7,265 nucleotides of DNA. It comes from Chitinophagales bacterium. Its GTDB lineage: Bacteria; Bacteroidota; Bacteroidia; Chitinophagales; Saprospiraceae. Numbering within the stretch: position 1 is the stretch's first letter; every line of letters starts with the position of its first letter. The position numbers and the translations under genes were made by a program. Shown here in pieces: positions 1-6,106 of the stretch. The stretch spans positions 1 to 7,265 of the forward strand of contig JAAFHO010000284.1 of NCBI GenBank assembly GCA_013297575.1, given 5' to 3'. Under the pieces are notes generated by a model. The model was not told where the DNA came from. It saw only the letters and a program-made list of their open reading frames with translations, and ran no database searches.

Positions 1-890
1 ACACCCCTCGAATCCATAAATCCTGCTGCTACGGCGGCGCAAGAAGTGCCGTGACTGGCAACGCCAATTGAACCATCCGAAAAACGGGTAAGTGGCGATA
101 CATCGGAGGTTTTGGTAGCGGCATTGAAGGGTGCACGTACTTTGGTGCCGTCACCGCGCATTTGTGGGTGGTCGGTGGCAAAACCAGTATCAATCACTGC
201 AATTTTGATACTTGGCGAACCGAGGCTCTGCATAGCCAACCAAGCGGCTTTTACTTTTGCATCAGCCCCTTTTTTGAATTGAGTTTGGGAAAATATAGCA
301 TTCGGAATATCAATAATTGGGATACTCGCGCCGGTATTTTCCAAATGCCATTGCGTATTTACAAATGTGCCACCCGGTGCAGTAAAGCGTTCGGCTGGTA
401 CGGTAATGAACTCCGGCTCTGCAATCGAGATCATTTTTTTATTTTTTTGCAATAATATAGCGCACTTGACTGGGTTGGGCGATTTGGGTGTTATACTTAC
501 TCGGATGGCATTACTGCTCACTATTTCTTTGATACTCAAACCCAAATCAATCAATATTTCGTTGCGGTCGTCTTCATCGCATTTATCCGTAAACTCAATA
601 TACAAATTGCCGCTAGGGATAAGTGGCGGCATATTTTGGTTATCGTCCACATTCCATACATGCGATCCGGAACTTACTTCGGGCATGGCGCGCATTTTCT
701 CCAATTTACTTTCGATACCTCGTTTAGAGGCAATCATTTCGAACCCACCGGTAGTGGGCGGTGCTACTGCTCCACGCGAGGATCGTTTCGTGTCGGGCGT
801 ATATCTGATGGCGGCTTGTGTCGTGCTTTTGGTCAGGTTGAGGGTCATACCGCCGTACTGAATAGTTGTTTTATTTACTTTTTTTGCCAT
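1..890 (-). CDS. S8 (subtilisin-like) serine protease, N-terminal part, cut by window edge
   Basis: Reading leftward from the ATG at 890-888, the frame stays open for 296 codons to the window edge. Two of the three subtilase catalytic motifs are visible: the Asp motif IAVIDTGF (catalytic D234) and the His motif SHGTSCAAVAAG (catalytic H280). The Ser motif (GTS-M-A type) would lie beyond base 1. Residues about 95-163 (from NLYIEF to IAEPEFI) resemble the fervidolysin/I9-like prodomain that folds and inhibits the protease before self-cleavage. The following NTQWHLENTG (178-187) is a typical lead-in to an S8 catalytic domain. Residues 1-90 are a polar extension (KKVNKTTIQYGG...) with no hydrophobic signal peptide, which is unusual for a subtilase with a prodomain and suggests an intracellular enzyme or non-classical export. 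A T9SS sorting domain could exist off-window. No alternative start fits better: the next Met is residue 15. Divergent from the TIGR03643 gene. Family assignment is firm; substrate is unknown. Confidence 0.93.
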   Translation of the reverse strand, partial: MAKKVNKTTIQYGGMTLNLTKSTTQAAIRYTPDTKRSSRGAVAPPTTGGFEMIASKRGIESKLEKMRAMPEVSSGSHVWNVDDNQNMPPLIPSGNLYIEFTDKCDEDDRNEILIDLGLSIKEIVSSNAIRVSITPKSPNPVKCAILLQKNKKMISIAEPEFITVPAERFTAPGGTFVNTQWHLENTGASIPIIDIPNAIFSQTQFKKGADAKVKAAWLAMQSLGSPSIKIAVIDTGFATDHPQMRGDGTKVRAPFNAATKTSDVSPLTRFSDGSIGVASHGTSCAAVAAGFMDSRG

Positions 891-952
891 AATGATCTAG
901 GTTTTAAATATAATCGGTGTGATGAGGGGCTGGGGGCAGTCAATTTATCGAG

Positions 953-984
953 CAAAAGTAACCTGTTTTTACATTTTTTTGAAA
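953..984 (-). promoter_or_regulatory. Candidate Bacteroidota promoter for the S8 protease gene
   Basis: On the minus strand a perfect -7 box, TACTTTTG (960-953, consensus TAnnTTTG), is preceded after exactly 20 nt by TTTC (984-981), one base off the -33 TTTG element. Transcription would start near 947, giving a leader of about 57 nt before the ATG at 890. The spacer is A/T-rich. The spacing equals that of the uvrA promoter in this window, which strengthens the call, but in AT-rich DNA a chance match is possible. Confidence 0.5.
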
Positions 985-1006
985 TTAAATTTCTTATTGC
1001 GAAATT
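981..1006. repeat. Palindrome GAAATTAAATTTC with a third GAAATT copy 20 bp away
   Basis: Bases 981-993 form a perfect inverted repeat, with arms GAAATT and AATTTC around a central A. A further direct copy of GAAATT lies at 1001-1006, 20 bp (about two helical turns) from the first. The repeat lies between two divergent genes and overlaps the putative -33 element of the protease promoter, the position expected of an operator. The sequence is low-complexity A/T, so it may be chance; no binding protein can be named. Confidence 0.3.
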
Positions 1007-1040
1007 TGAAAAATACTACTGTTGAATAACTAAACCTTTG
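1005..1040 (+). promoter_or_regulatory. Weak candidate promoter for the TIGR03643-SDR operon
   Basis: AACCTTTG (1033-1040) differs from the TAnnTTTG consensus at one base, and TTTG occurs at 1005-1008. The spacer is 24 nt, longer than the 20 nt of the uvrA promoter here. The distance from the box to the ATG at 1064 (23 nt) is similar to that seen for uvrA (30 nt). It is the best candidate I find in the gap, but is not strong. Confidence 0.3.
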
Positions 1041-1063
1041 TTATTACTCCTTGTTTAGTGTTG

Positions 1064-1342
1064 ATGTCAATTACATTATTACCAGAGGATATCGACCGTA
1101 TCATCCAAATGGCTTGGGAGGACAGAACGCCTTTTGAGGCTATTGAAGTCCAATTTGGTTTAAAAGAAAAAGATGTCATCGAACTGATGCGCAAGGAAAT
1201 GCGACGCAGCAGTTTTGAAATGTGGCGCGAACGCATGAAAGGGAAAAGTACCAAACATCGTGCCCTGCGCGAAGCCAGTGTAGAGCGTTTTAGGTGCACG
1301 CGCCAACGGAGCATAACCCTCAATAAAATTTCTAAAAGATGA
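1064..1342 (+). CDS. TIGR03643/DUF2805 family small protein
   Basis: A 92-residue basic protein of unknown function. Its opening, LLPEDIDRIIQMAWEDRTPF, then EAIEVQFGLKEKDVIELMRK and SSFEMWRERM, matches what I recall of the TIGR03643/DUF2805 family, as does the C-terminal TRQRSITLNKISKR. Residues about 22-45 (TPFEAIEVQFGL-KEKDVIELM) have the spacing of a helix-turn-helix, so DNA or RNA binding is plausible but is inference. I chose the ATG at 1064. An in-frame GTG two codons upstream (1058) is possible, but the family normally begins close to the LxPEDID motif. No Shine-Dalgarno is visible, as is usual for the phylum. Its stop codon overlaps the start of the SDR gene (ATGA), so the two are coupled. 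From memory, members of this family often sit near SDR and photolyase/cryptochrome genes in marine and Bacteroidota genomes; no photolyase is visible here. Confidence 0.88.
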   Translation: MSITLLPEDIDRIIQMAWEDRTPFEAIEVQFGLKEKDVIELMRKEMRRSSFEMWRERMKGKSTKHRALREASVERFRCTRQRSITLNKISKR

Positions 1343-2037
1343 GCAAACACTACTTATTTGCAGGCGCATCCAGTGCCATTGCGCAAAATTTATTACAACA
1401 ATTACATGCCGAAGGTCATACCGTTACAGGTCTGAGTACCAAGGATGTTTCGAGCCTAGGCTATAACCAATCGTTCCTAGTATCGGATTATAGTAAAGAA
1501 TTCCTCCCGAGTATCGACGGGCCGATAGATGGCTTGGTGTATTTCCCCGGAACAATTAATTTGAAACCCTTACACCGTACTACTGAAGCAGAATTTTTGC
1601 AAGAATACCGGATCAATGCTTTGGGGGCAGTTGCGGTAGTTCAGCAATATTTGGCTAATTTGAAAAGTGCTGCGCCCACACCTTCTATCACATTGATAAG
1701 TACGGTAGCGGTAGCACAAGGAATGACGTTCCATACGTCCATCGCAATGGCCAAAGGCGCGATTGAAGGTTTAACTTTGGCTTTGGCCGCCGAATTAGCA
1801 CCCACAATAAGGGTAAATGCCGTAGCACCGTCGCTCACAGCATCGCCATTGGCTGATAAACTGATCAATTCGCCCGAAAAACTGGAAGCGAGTAACAAAC
1901 GTCACCCGCTCCGTCGGGTTGGCCAACCAGAAGATATTGCCAATGCGATCCATTTCCTGATGGGTGAAAAAGCATCGTGGATCACAGGCCAAATTTTGCA
2001 TGTTGATGGGGGGATGTCATCGGTAAGGACACTGTAA
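1339..2037 (+). CDS. SDR-fold (Rossmann) oxidoreductase-like protein with altered active site
   Basis: This 232-residue protein has the length and layout of a classical short-chain dehydrogenase/reductase, a family of NAD(P)-dependent cytoplasmic enzymes. The C-terminal half is canonical: AKGAIEGLTLALAAELAP, then IRVNAVAPS (159-165) and WITGQILHVDGGMS (214-227). The functional motifs are changed. The nucleotide-binding loop is AGASSAIA (8-15) where TGxxxGxG is expected, so two glycines are alanines. The usual NNAG is YFPG (68-71). The catalytic Ser position carries T122 (in LISTVAV), and the catalytic Tyr of YxxxK is I135 (IAMAK), leaving only K139 and N93. It may be a non-catalytic Rossmann protein, or an SDR subfamily with different chemistry. 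The ATG at 1339 overlaps the preceding stop codon by four bases, so it is translated together with the TIGR03643 protein. Fold assignment is firm; activity is unknown. Confidence 0.93.
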   Translation: MSKHYLFAGASSAIAQNLLQQLHAEGHTVTGLSTKDVSSLGYNQSFLVSDYSKEFLPSIDGPIDGLVYFPGTINLKPLHRTTEAEFLQEYRINALGAVAVVQQYLANLKSAAPTPSITLISTVAVAQGMTFHTSIAMAKGAIEGLTLALAAELAPTIRVNAVAPSLTASPLADKLINSPEKLEASNKRHPLRRVGQPEDIANAIHFLMGEKASWITGQILHVDGGMSSVRTL

Positions 2038-2081
2038 GCATATCTGATGCCTTGGGCCAATAGTTGTGTTGAAAAGTAATA

Positions 2082-2129
2082 GATAGGTAATAAATTAATT
2101 GTGTACTCATACTTATTATCTAAACTATC
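2082..2129. repeat. Imperfect dyad upstream of the ion-channel gene
   Basis: GGTAATAA (2086-2093) can pair with TTATTATC (2113-2120), seven Watson-Crick pairs and one G-T, across a 19-nt loop. Outside it, GATAG (2082-2086) and CTATC (2125-2129) are also complementary. The stem is AT-rich and no U-tract follows it, so it is not a convincing terminator. It could be an operator just upstream of the -7 box, or chance. The rest of the 2038-2143 gap shows nothing recognisable. Confidence 0.2.
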
Positions 2130-2131
2130 GC

Positions 2132-2139
2132 TAACTTTG
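2132..2139 (+). promoter_or_regulatory. Perfect -7 box (TAACTTTG) 4 nt before the ion-channel ATG
   Basis: TAACTTTG matches the Bacteroidota -7 consensus TAnnTTTG exactly and is followed by CCCA and then the ATG at 2144. The usual distance from box to transcription start would place +1 at or next to the A of the ATG, so the mRNA would be leaderless. No TTTG-like -33 element lies about 20 nt upstream (2108-2111 reads CATA), which weakens the call. Read-through from the upstream SDR gene is the alternative. Confidence 0.4.
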
Positions 2140-2143
2140 CCCA

Positions 2144-3133
2144 ATGAACCAGCCACGCCTTTCCCTTCTATTGCTTCTTTTTTGTTGCGGTTGCGCTTTT
2201 TTAGGCCAATCACAAACGCCCAACAAGCAACCACATGTTGTTCGTACAGGCTTGTATTTGAACAACTTATACGACTTGAACATGAATGCGCATTCGTTTT
2301 ACGCAGACTTTTATGTTTGGTTCAAATGGAAAGGAGATTTTGACCCCACCAATGTAGAGTTTGTCAATGCCATTGAAAAATGGAGTGTAACCAACAATAG
2401 TTTTGATGGCGATTCTGCTACTGTCCGCCTAAAAGATGGCTCTAACTATCGTATTTTCAGGATCGAAGGCCGCTTTTTTCATTCTTTTTCACTCAATCGC
2501 TTCCCGCTGGATGAACATGCGCTGGATATCCAAATAGAAAACCCCGATGCAGATAAAGACTCTATCATTTACCTGCCCGATACAAGTACAATTGCGGCTT
2601 CGGTACGGCCTACCTTGAATTTGGTGGGTTGGGACCAACGCGGATGTCATCTTTTGGAAAAAACACACGATTATGGCTCTAATTTTGGCAACCCCGAGGA
2701 AAATGCACACCAATACAGTAACCTCACCTATACCCTCACTTTGGGCAGGCCATTGAGTTTCTTTTTCCTCAAAATGCTATTACCACTGATGATTGTTATG
2801 TTTATGAGTTTGGGCGCGCTCACGTTGCACCCCGATCATATCGACACGCGGTCGTCGCTGCCCATTGGGGGATTGCTTACGGCTGTTTTTTTACAGCAAT
2901 CTTACAGCGATGCACTACCCGATTCGGGTTATATGGTGTTGATGGACAAAATTTATCTATTGGTGTATATCCTCACGGCCTTGGTGATGCTACACGTGAT
3001 TATTGCGGGCAATATCGTGTCCAAATCGGGGGACAAAAGTAGGATTGACCGCCTCGACAAACGCGAAACTTGGCTGACAGTAGTTTACTTTGTGGTGTTT
3101 TGGATTGGTGTAGGTTGGTTGGCGGTGATGTAG
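2144..3133 (+). CDS. Prokaryotic pentameric ligand-gated ion channel (Cys-loop superfamily) homologue
   Basis: A 329-residue protein with the full architecture of a bacterial pLGIC subunit (GLIC/ELIC type), which would assemble as an inner-membrane pentamer with an outward ligand-binding domain. It has a signal peptide (residues 1 to about 23, LLLLLFCCGC core), an extracellular beta-sandwich (about 30-200) with ADFYVWFKWKG and the signature FPLDEHALDIQIE (F120, P121, D123), then four membrane segments: M1 204-228 with the conserved LLPL, M2 236-256, M3 264-290 and M4 309-329. The M2-M3 loop has the conserved LP (258-259). The only Cys after the signal peptide is C168, so there is no Cys-loop disulfide, as in other bacterial members. 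Aligning back from LP without gaps puts D234 at -2', S238 at 2' and L245 at 9', which hints at cation selectivity; P240 at 4' is unusual. The start is fixed by the signal peptide, as the next Met is residue 47. The ligand is unknown. Confidence 0.9.
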   Translation: MNQPRLSLLLLLFCCGCAFLGQSQTPNKQPHVVRTGLYLNNLYDLNMNAHSFYADFYVWFKWKGDFDPTNVEFVNAIEKWSVTNNSFDGDSATVRLKDGSNYRIFRIEGRFFHSFSLNRFPLDEHALDIQIENPDADKDSIIYLPDTSTIAASVRPTLNLVGWDQRGCHLLEKTHDYGSNFGNPEENAHQYSNLTYTLTLGRPLSFFFLKMLLPLMIVMFMSLGALTLHPDHIDTRSSLPIGGLLTAVFLQQSYSDALPDSGYMVLMDKIYLLVYILTALVMLHVIIAGNIVSKSGDKSRIDRLDKRETWLTVVYFVVFWIGVGWLAVM

Positions 3134-3149
3134 CGTATTTTGAGTAAAT

Positions 3150-6011
3150 CTACTTGAGTTCCGCCACCAAAAACTGCCCAGTCCAGCTCTTTTTTTCCTT
3201 TGCTACCACTTCGGGTGTACCCGCGCACACTACTTTGCCACCGCCTTTGCCGCCTTCCGAACCAATATCAATGACATAATCGGCCATTTTGACTACATCC
3301 AAATTGTGCTCAATGACGATTACTGTATTGCCTTTTTCCACCAAGCGCATCAATACATTGAGCAGGATACGAATATCCTCAAAATGGAGGCCAGTGGTAG
3401 GTTCGTCTAAGATATAAATCGTTTTTCCGGTATCTTTTTTAGATAGTTCTTCGGCCAGTTTAACCCGCTGCGCTTCGCCACCAGAAAGCGTGGTGGCTTG
3501 TTGGCCAAGGGTAATATATCCCAAACCTACGTCTTGTAAGGTCTTAATTTTGCGGAAAATAGGAGGAATAGGTTGAAAAAACACCACCGCTTCATCTATC
3601 GTCATTTCCAATACATCCGAAATGGATTTGCCTTTGTACAGCACCTCCAATGTTTCGCGGTTGTAGCGGCGTCCCATACAGCGGTCGCAGGGAACGGATA
3701 CATCGGGTAGAAAATTCATTTCGATCACTTTCATACCGCCGCCTTCGCATACTTCGCAGCGGCCACCTTTTACATTGAAGGAAAAACGCCCCGGTTGGTA
3801 GCCCCGAATTTTTGCTTCTGGCGTATCGGAAAACAGTTTGCGTATATCCCCAAACACATTGGTATAAGTTGCAGGATTACTGCGCGGCGTGCGACCAATA
3901 GGGCTTTGGTCGATCTCGATCACCTTATCCAAATGTTCTAGGCCTTCTATCTTTTCGTATGGGAGCGGACGTTTTAGGCTATTGTAAAAATGCTGCTGAA
4001 GGATCGGGTACAGCGTTTCATTGATTAACGAAGACTTTCCAGAACCCGATACGCCTGTAACGCAGGTGAACGTACCGAGTGGAATCGAAATGGATACATT
4101 TTTGAGGTTATGTCCTGTACAATTGAACAATTGAAGCGCTTGGCCATTGCCCGTCCGGCGTACTTTGGGAATATCTAATTTAGATCGTCCGGCCAAATAA
4201 TCGGAAGTTTTGGTGGATTGCTTCAAAAAATCTTTGGGTTTACCAATATCAACGATTACGCCACCGTGCTTGCCTGCGCCGGGGCCAAGGTCGATCAGGT
4301 AATCGGATTCAAGCATAATATCGCGATCGTGTTCTACCACCAGAACGGTATTGCCTATATCGCGTAGGTTTTTGAGTGCTGCGATAAGGCGTTGGTTATC
4401 GCGTTGGTGCAGGCCAATACTCGGCTCGTCCAGAATATAGGTAATGCCCGTGAGCTGCGAGCCAATTTGAGTTGCCAATCGAATACGTTGGCTTTCACCA
4501 CCCGAAAGTGTACGCGCCGGACGATTGAGTGCCAAATAATCCAGACCCACTTGCAAGAGAAAATGCAGGCGAAAACGGATTTCTTTGAGCACTTCTTTGG
4601 CAATGGCCTGTTGCCGTTCCGACATGTTACCTTCGATGCTGCCTAGGGTTTCGGAGAGTTCAGTAAGACCCATTTCGCCCAATTCGGAGATGTTTTTATC
4701 GCCAATTTTGAACCAAAGGCTTTCTTGTTTCAACCGTGTGCCTTTGCATTCTGGACAGGTCATTACAGACATAAAATCTTCGGCCCATTGGCGGATTTTT
4801 TCGCTGCTGCTCTCGGTGTAGTAACGTTTTAGCATATTCACCACGCCTTCTGCTGCTAGGTTGTAAGTCCATTCGTCCCCACCCCAATTGACGCTCACCT
4901 CCAGGGCTTCGCCACCACCGTGCAAGATCACCTTGAGGGCCTCTTCCGGTATTTCTTTTACAGGCGTGCTAAACGAAAACTTGAATTTCTTAGCCAACGC
5001 ACGCAATTGCTTAAAAGTAAGGTTGTCGCGCACTTCGCCAAAAGGCACAATACCTATATCATTGATACATTTGCTATCGTCGGGTATAATACGCGCCATA
5101 TCGGCCTCGTGTACTTCTCCCACGCCTTTGCAATGCGGGCACATACCATACGGTGAGTTGAAGGAAAAAGAATTGGGCGAGGGTTCTTCGTAGGAAATGC
5201 CTGAGTCGGGACACATCAGACGTTTGGAAAATATGGCTTGAGGGCTATCCGGTACATCTATGGCAACGACCATCATCAAACCATCACCGGTGCGCATGGC
5301 TGTTTTTACACTTTCGGCCAGACGCTCGCCACGGTCGTCCCCCACGCGCAAACGGTCAATAACGACCTCAATATCGTGGATTTTATAGCGATCTACCTGC
5401 ATTTCGGGTAATACATCCAGTACCTCGCCATCTATGCGTACTTTGGTATAGCCCTGTTTTCTGATTTGCTCAAATAGTTCGCGGTAATGCCCCTTACGCG
5501 AGCGTACTACGGGCGCGAGCATCATGATTTTTTGCTCTTTAAACCGCTCCGCAATGCTTTCGAGGATTTGCTCTTCGGTAAATTTTACCATTTTTTTGCC
5601 CGTTACATAAGAATAGGCATCGCCTGCGCGCGCAAAAAGCAGGCGCAAAAAATCATATACTTCGGTTACAGTACCCACCGTAGAGCGCGGATTGCGCCCT
5701 GTGGTTTTTTGCTCAATACTAATAACCGGGGAAAGACCCGTGATTTGTTCCACATCGGGGCGTTCCATTTCGCCGATAAATTGCCGTGCATAGCTCGACA
5801 AGGTTTCCATAAAACGGCGTTGGCCTTCAGCATAAATGGTATCAAATGCCAGCGAACTTTTGCCCGAGCCACTCACACCTGTAATCACAACGAGTTGGTT
5901 GCGCGGAATATCCACGTCTATATTTTTCAGGTTGTGCACACGTGCGCCCGTAACGGAAATGAATTCGTTGGGGTCAGTAATAATATTTTTATCTTTAATT
6001 GTAGCGGACAT
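3150..6011 (-). CDS. uvrA: Excinuclease ABC subunit A (nucleotide excision repair)
   Basis: UvrA is the damage-scanning ATPase that, with UvrB, locates bulky DNA lesions and loads UvrB for incision by UvrC in the cytoplasm. Numbered from the ATG at 6011, the 953 residues contain both ABC modules: Walker A GVSGSGKSS at 45-53 and 653-661, signatures LSGGESQ (502-508) and LSGGEAQ (842-848), and Walker B YILDEP with D528/E529 and D869/E870. Zinc modules are CPECKGTRL (from C419) and C752/C755/C775/C778. The first zinc module has C267, C291 and C294, but Ser at 270 where E. coli UvrA has Cys. Length is normal for the family and the gene appears intact. An in-frame TTG at 6044 is rejected as the start because it lies inside the -7 promoter box. 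The gene ends 16 nt from the convergent ion-channel gene. It has its own promoter, separate from the VWA gene upstream. Confidence 0.99.
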   Translation of the reverse strand: MSATIKDKNIITDPNEFISVTGARVHNLKNIDVDIPRNQLVVITGVSGSGKSSLAFDTIYAEGQRRFMETLSSYARQFIGEMERPDVEQITGLSPVISIEQKTTGRNPRSTVGTVTEVYDFLRLLFARAGDAYSYVTGKKMVKFTEEQILESIAERFKEQKIMMLAPVVRSRKGHYRELFEQIRKQGYTKVRIDGEVLDVLPEMQVDRYKIHDIEVVIDRLRVGDDRGERLAESVKTAMRTGDGLMMVVAIDVPDSPQAIFSKRLMCPDSGISYEEPSPNSFSFNSPYGMCPHCKGVGEVHEADMARIIPDDSKCINDIGIVPFGEVRDNLTFKQLRALAKKFKFSFSTPVKEIPEEALKVILHGGGEALEVSVNWGGDEWTYNLAAEGVVNMLKRYYTESSSEKIRQWAEDFMSVMTCPECKGTRLKQESLWFKIGDKNISELGEMGLTELSETLGSIEGNMSERQQAIAKEVLKEIRFRLHFLLQVGLDYLALNRPARTLSGGESQRIRLATQIGSQLTGITYILDEPSIGLHQRDNQRLIAALKNLRDIGNTVLVVEHDRDIMLESDYLIDLGPGAGKHGGVIVDIGKPKDFLKQSTKTSDYLAGRSKLDIPKVRRTGNGQALQLFNCTGHNLKNVSISIPLGTFTCVTGVSGSGKSSLINETLYPILQQHFYNSLKRPLPYEKIEGLEHLDKVIEIDQSPIGRTPRSNPATYTNVFGDIRKLFSDTPEAKIRGYQPGRFSFNVKGGRCEVCEGGGMKVIEMNFLPDVSVPCDRCMGRRYNRETLEVLYKGKSISDVLEMTIDEAVVFFQPIPPIFRKIKTLQDVGLGYITLGQQATTLSGGEAQRVKLAEELSKKDTGKTIYILDEPTTGLHFEDIRILLNVLMRLVEKGNTVIVIEHNLDVVKMADYVIDIGSEGGKGGGKVVCAGTPEVVAKEKKSWTGQFLVAELK

Positions 6012-6041
6012 TAATGGACGGAAATGATGGGCGTTAAACAG

Positions 6042-6073
6042 CAAAGGTACAAAATACTAAATGCTTTATCAAA
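6042..6073 (-). promoter_or_regulatory. uvrA promoter (TTTG-N20-TACCTTTG)
   Basis: On the minus strand, TTTG (6073-6070) is followed by exactly 20 nt and then TACCTTTG (6049-6042), matching both the -33 and -7 Bacteroidota sigma-factor elements. Transcription should start near 6036, giving a leader of about 25 nt before the ATG at 6011. It lies in the 95-nt gap between the VWA gene and uvrA. I see no LexA-like dyad over it. Confidence 0.75.
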
Positions 6074-6106
6074 AAAATTGTTTTAAAAAAAGTAAAAATA
6101 GTGCCC

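Noticed and set aside
367..861. Plus-strand open frame of 164 codons
   Set aside because: It lies antisense to the S8 protease frame, which carries clear catalytic motifs; its own translation has no recognisable domain.
1058..1063. Upstream GTG start for the TIGR03643 gene
   Set aside because: It adds only two residues (Met-Leu) before an ATG, with no ribosome-binding sequence to favour it; the ATG at 1064 is the simpler choice.
1030..1350. Minus-strand open frame of 106 codons over the TIGR03643 gene
   Set aside because: The opposite strand encodes a recognisable family protein; this frame is Arg/Ser/Leu-rich and featureless.
2144..2212. Possible lipoprotein signal (FCCGC) in the channel protein
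   Set aside because: The residues before C17 or C14 do not fit the L-[AS]-[GA]-C lipobox; cleavage by signal peptidase I after about residue 23 fits better.
3141..3156. Short stem TGAGTA-AATC-TACTTG between the convergent channel and uvrA genes
   Set aside because: Six pairs including two wobbles, AT-rich, with no U-tract on either side, and it contains the uvrA stop codon; too weak to call a terminator.
5487..6014. Plus-strand open frame of 175 codons
   Set aside because: It is antisense to the N-terminal part of uvrA, which is strongly conserved; no independent coding evidence.
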